From positions 1 to 5,242 of the forward strand of contig JAIROB010000092.1 in NCBI GenBank assembly GCA_031257695.1: a stretch of DNA of 5,242 nucleotides. Reading direction: 5' to 3'. The notes beneath the pieces were generated by a model. That model saw nothing but the letters and a program-made list of their open reading frames with translations, did not search any database and was not told the origin of the DNA. Below, in pieces: positions 5,226 to 5,242 of this stretch (the stretch's first letter is position 1; every line of letters starts with the position of its first letter). Made by a program: the position numbers and the translations under genes. This DNA comes from Treponema sp. (lineage in GTDB: Bacteria > Spirochaetota > Spirochaetia > Treponematales > Breznakiellaceae).

Positions 5226-5242
5226 TACCGGCACGACCGGAT
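5225..5242. repeat. Short inverted repeat after the CYTH gene, cut by the window end
   Basis: CCGG (5228-5231) and CCGG (5237-5240) form a four-base-pair stem around a five-base loop; with a bulged A the flanking AT pair extends it to six. It starts at the CYTH stop codon and could be the first part of a terminator, but the window ends before any T-tract could be seen. Confidence 0.25.

Noticed and set aside
4584..5234. Minus-strand open frame of 216 codons antisense to the CYTH gene
   Set aside because: It mirrors the CYTH gene and extends into the AT-rich spacer; no motif is seen, whereas the plus strand has the full CYTH signature and a ribosome binding site.

Overview
The window is bacterial. 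Its coding DNA is GC-rich and its few short intergenic gaps are clearly AT-rich. The gene set and protein style (XseA/XseB/MutL, a LysM protein, a short sigma-70 factor, a CYTH protein) fit a GC-rich spirochaete, perhaps a Treponema of the insect-gut type. That placement comes from general protein resemblance only and is moderate confidence. No RNA gene, insertion sequence, CRISPR array or integration site is visible.

Layout. Plus strand, 1-2337: the 3' end of xseA (exonuclease VII large subunit), complete xseB (small subunit) and complete mutL. xseA and xseB overlap by ATGA and only one base separates xseB from mutL, so this is a tightly packed, probably co-translated DNA-repair operon. A 74-bp convergent gap (2338-2411) holds a strong imperfect hairpin and an overlapping palindrome. 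Minus strand, 4479-2412 (read right to left): a secreted double-LysM protein with a catalytically dead M23/LytM domain, resembling NlpD, followed after 55 bp by a short sigma-70 factor with regions 1.2 to 4 but no region 1.1. A 176-bp AT-rich divergent spacer (4480-4655) separates this pair from a plus-strand CYTH-domain gene (4656-5225), a class IV adenylate cyclase or triphosphatase homologue.

How the genes may work together. The repair operon joins an excision nuclease (ExoVII) to MutL, whose C-terminal domain carries the metal-binding endonuclease motifs and a clamp-binding motif typical of mismatch repair without MutH. The minus-strand pair is the most interesting part. An NlpD-like envelope protein directly upstream of a stationary-phase-type sigma factor reproduces the nlpD-rpoS arrangement known from gammaproteobacteria. 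The short leader between the two genes can fold to cover the sigma factor's Shine-Dalgarno sequence, which again recalls rpoS control. A mismatch-repair gene ends against the sigma gene, loosely recalling mutS near rpoS in enterics. Whether this is true synteny or convergence cannot be settled from the window.
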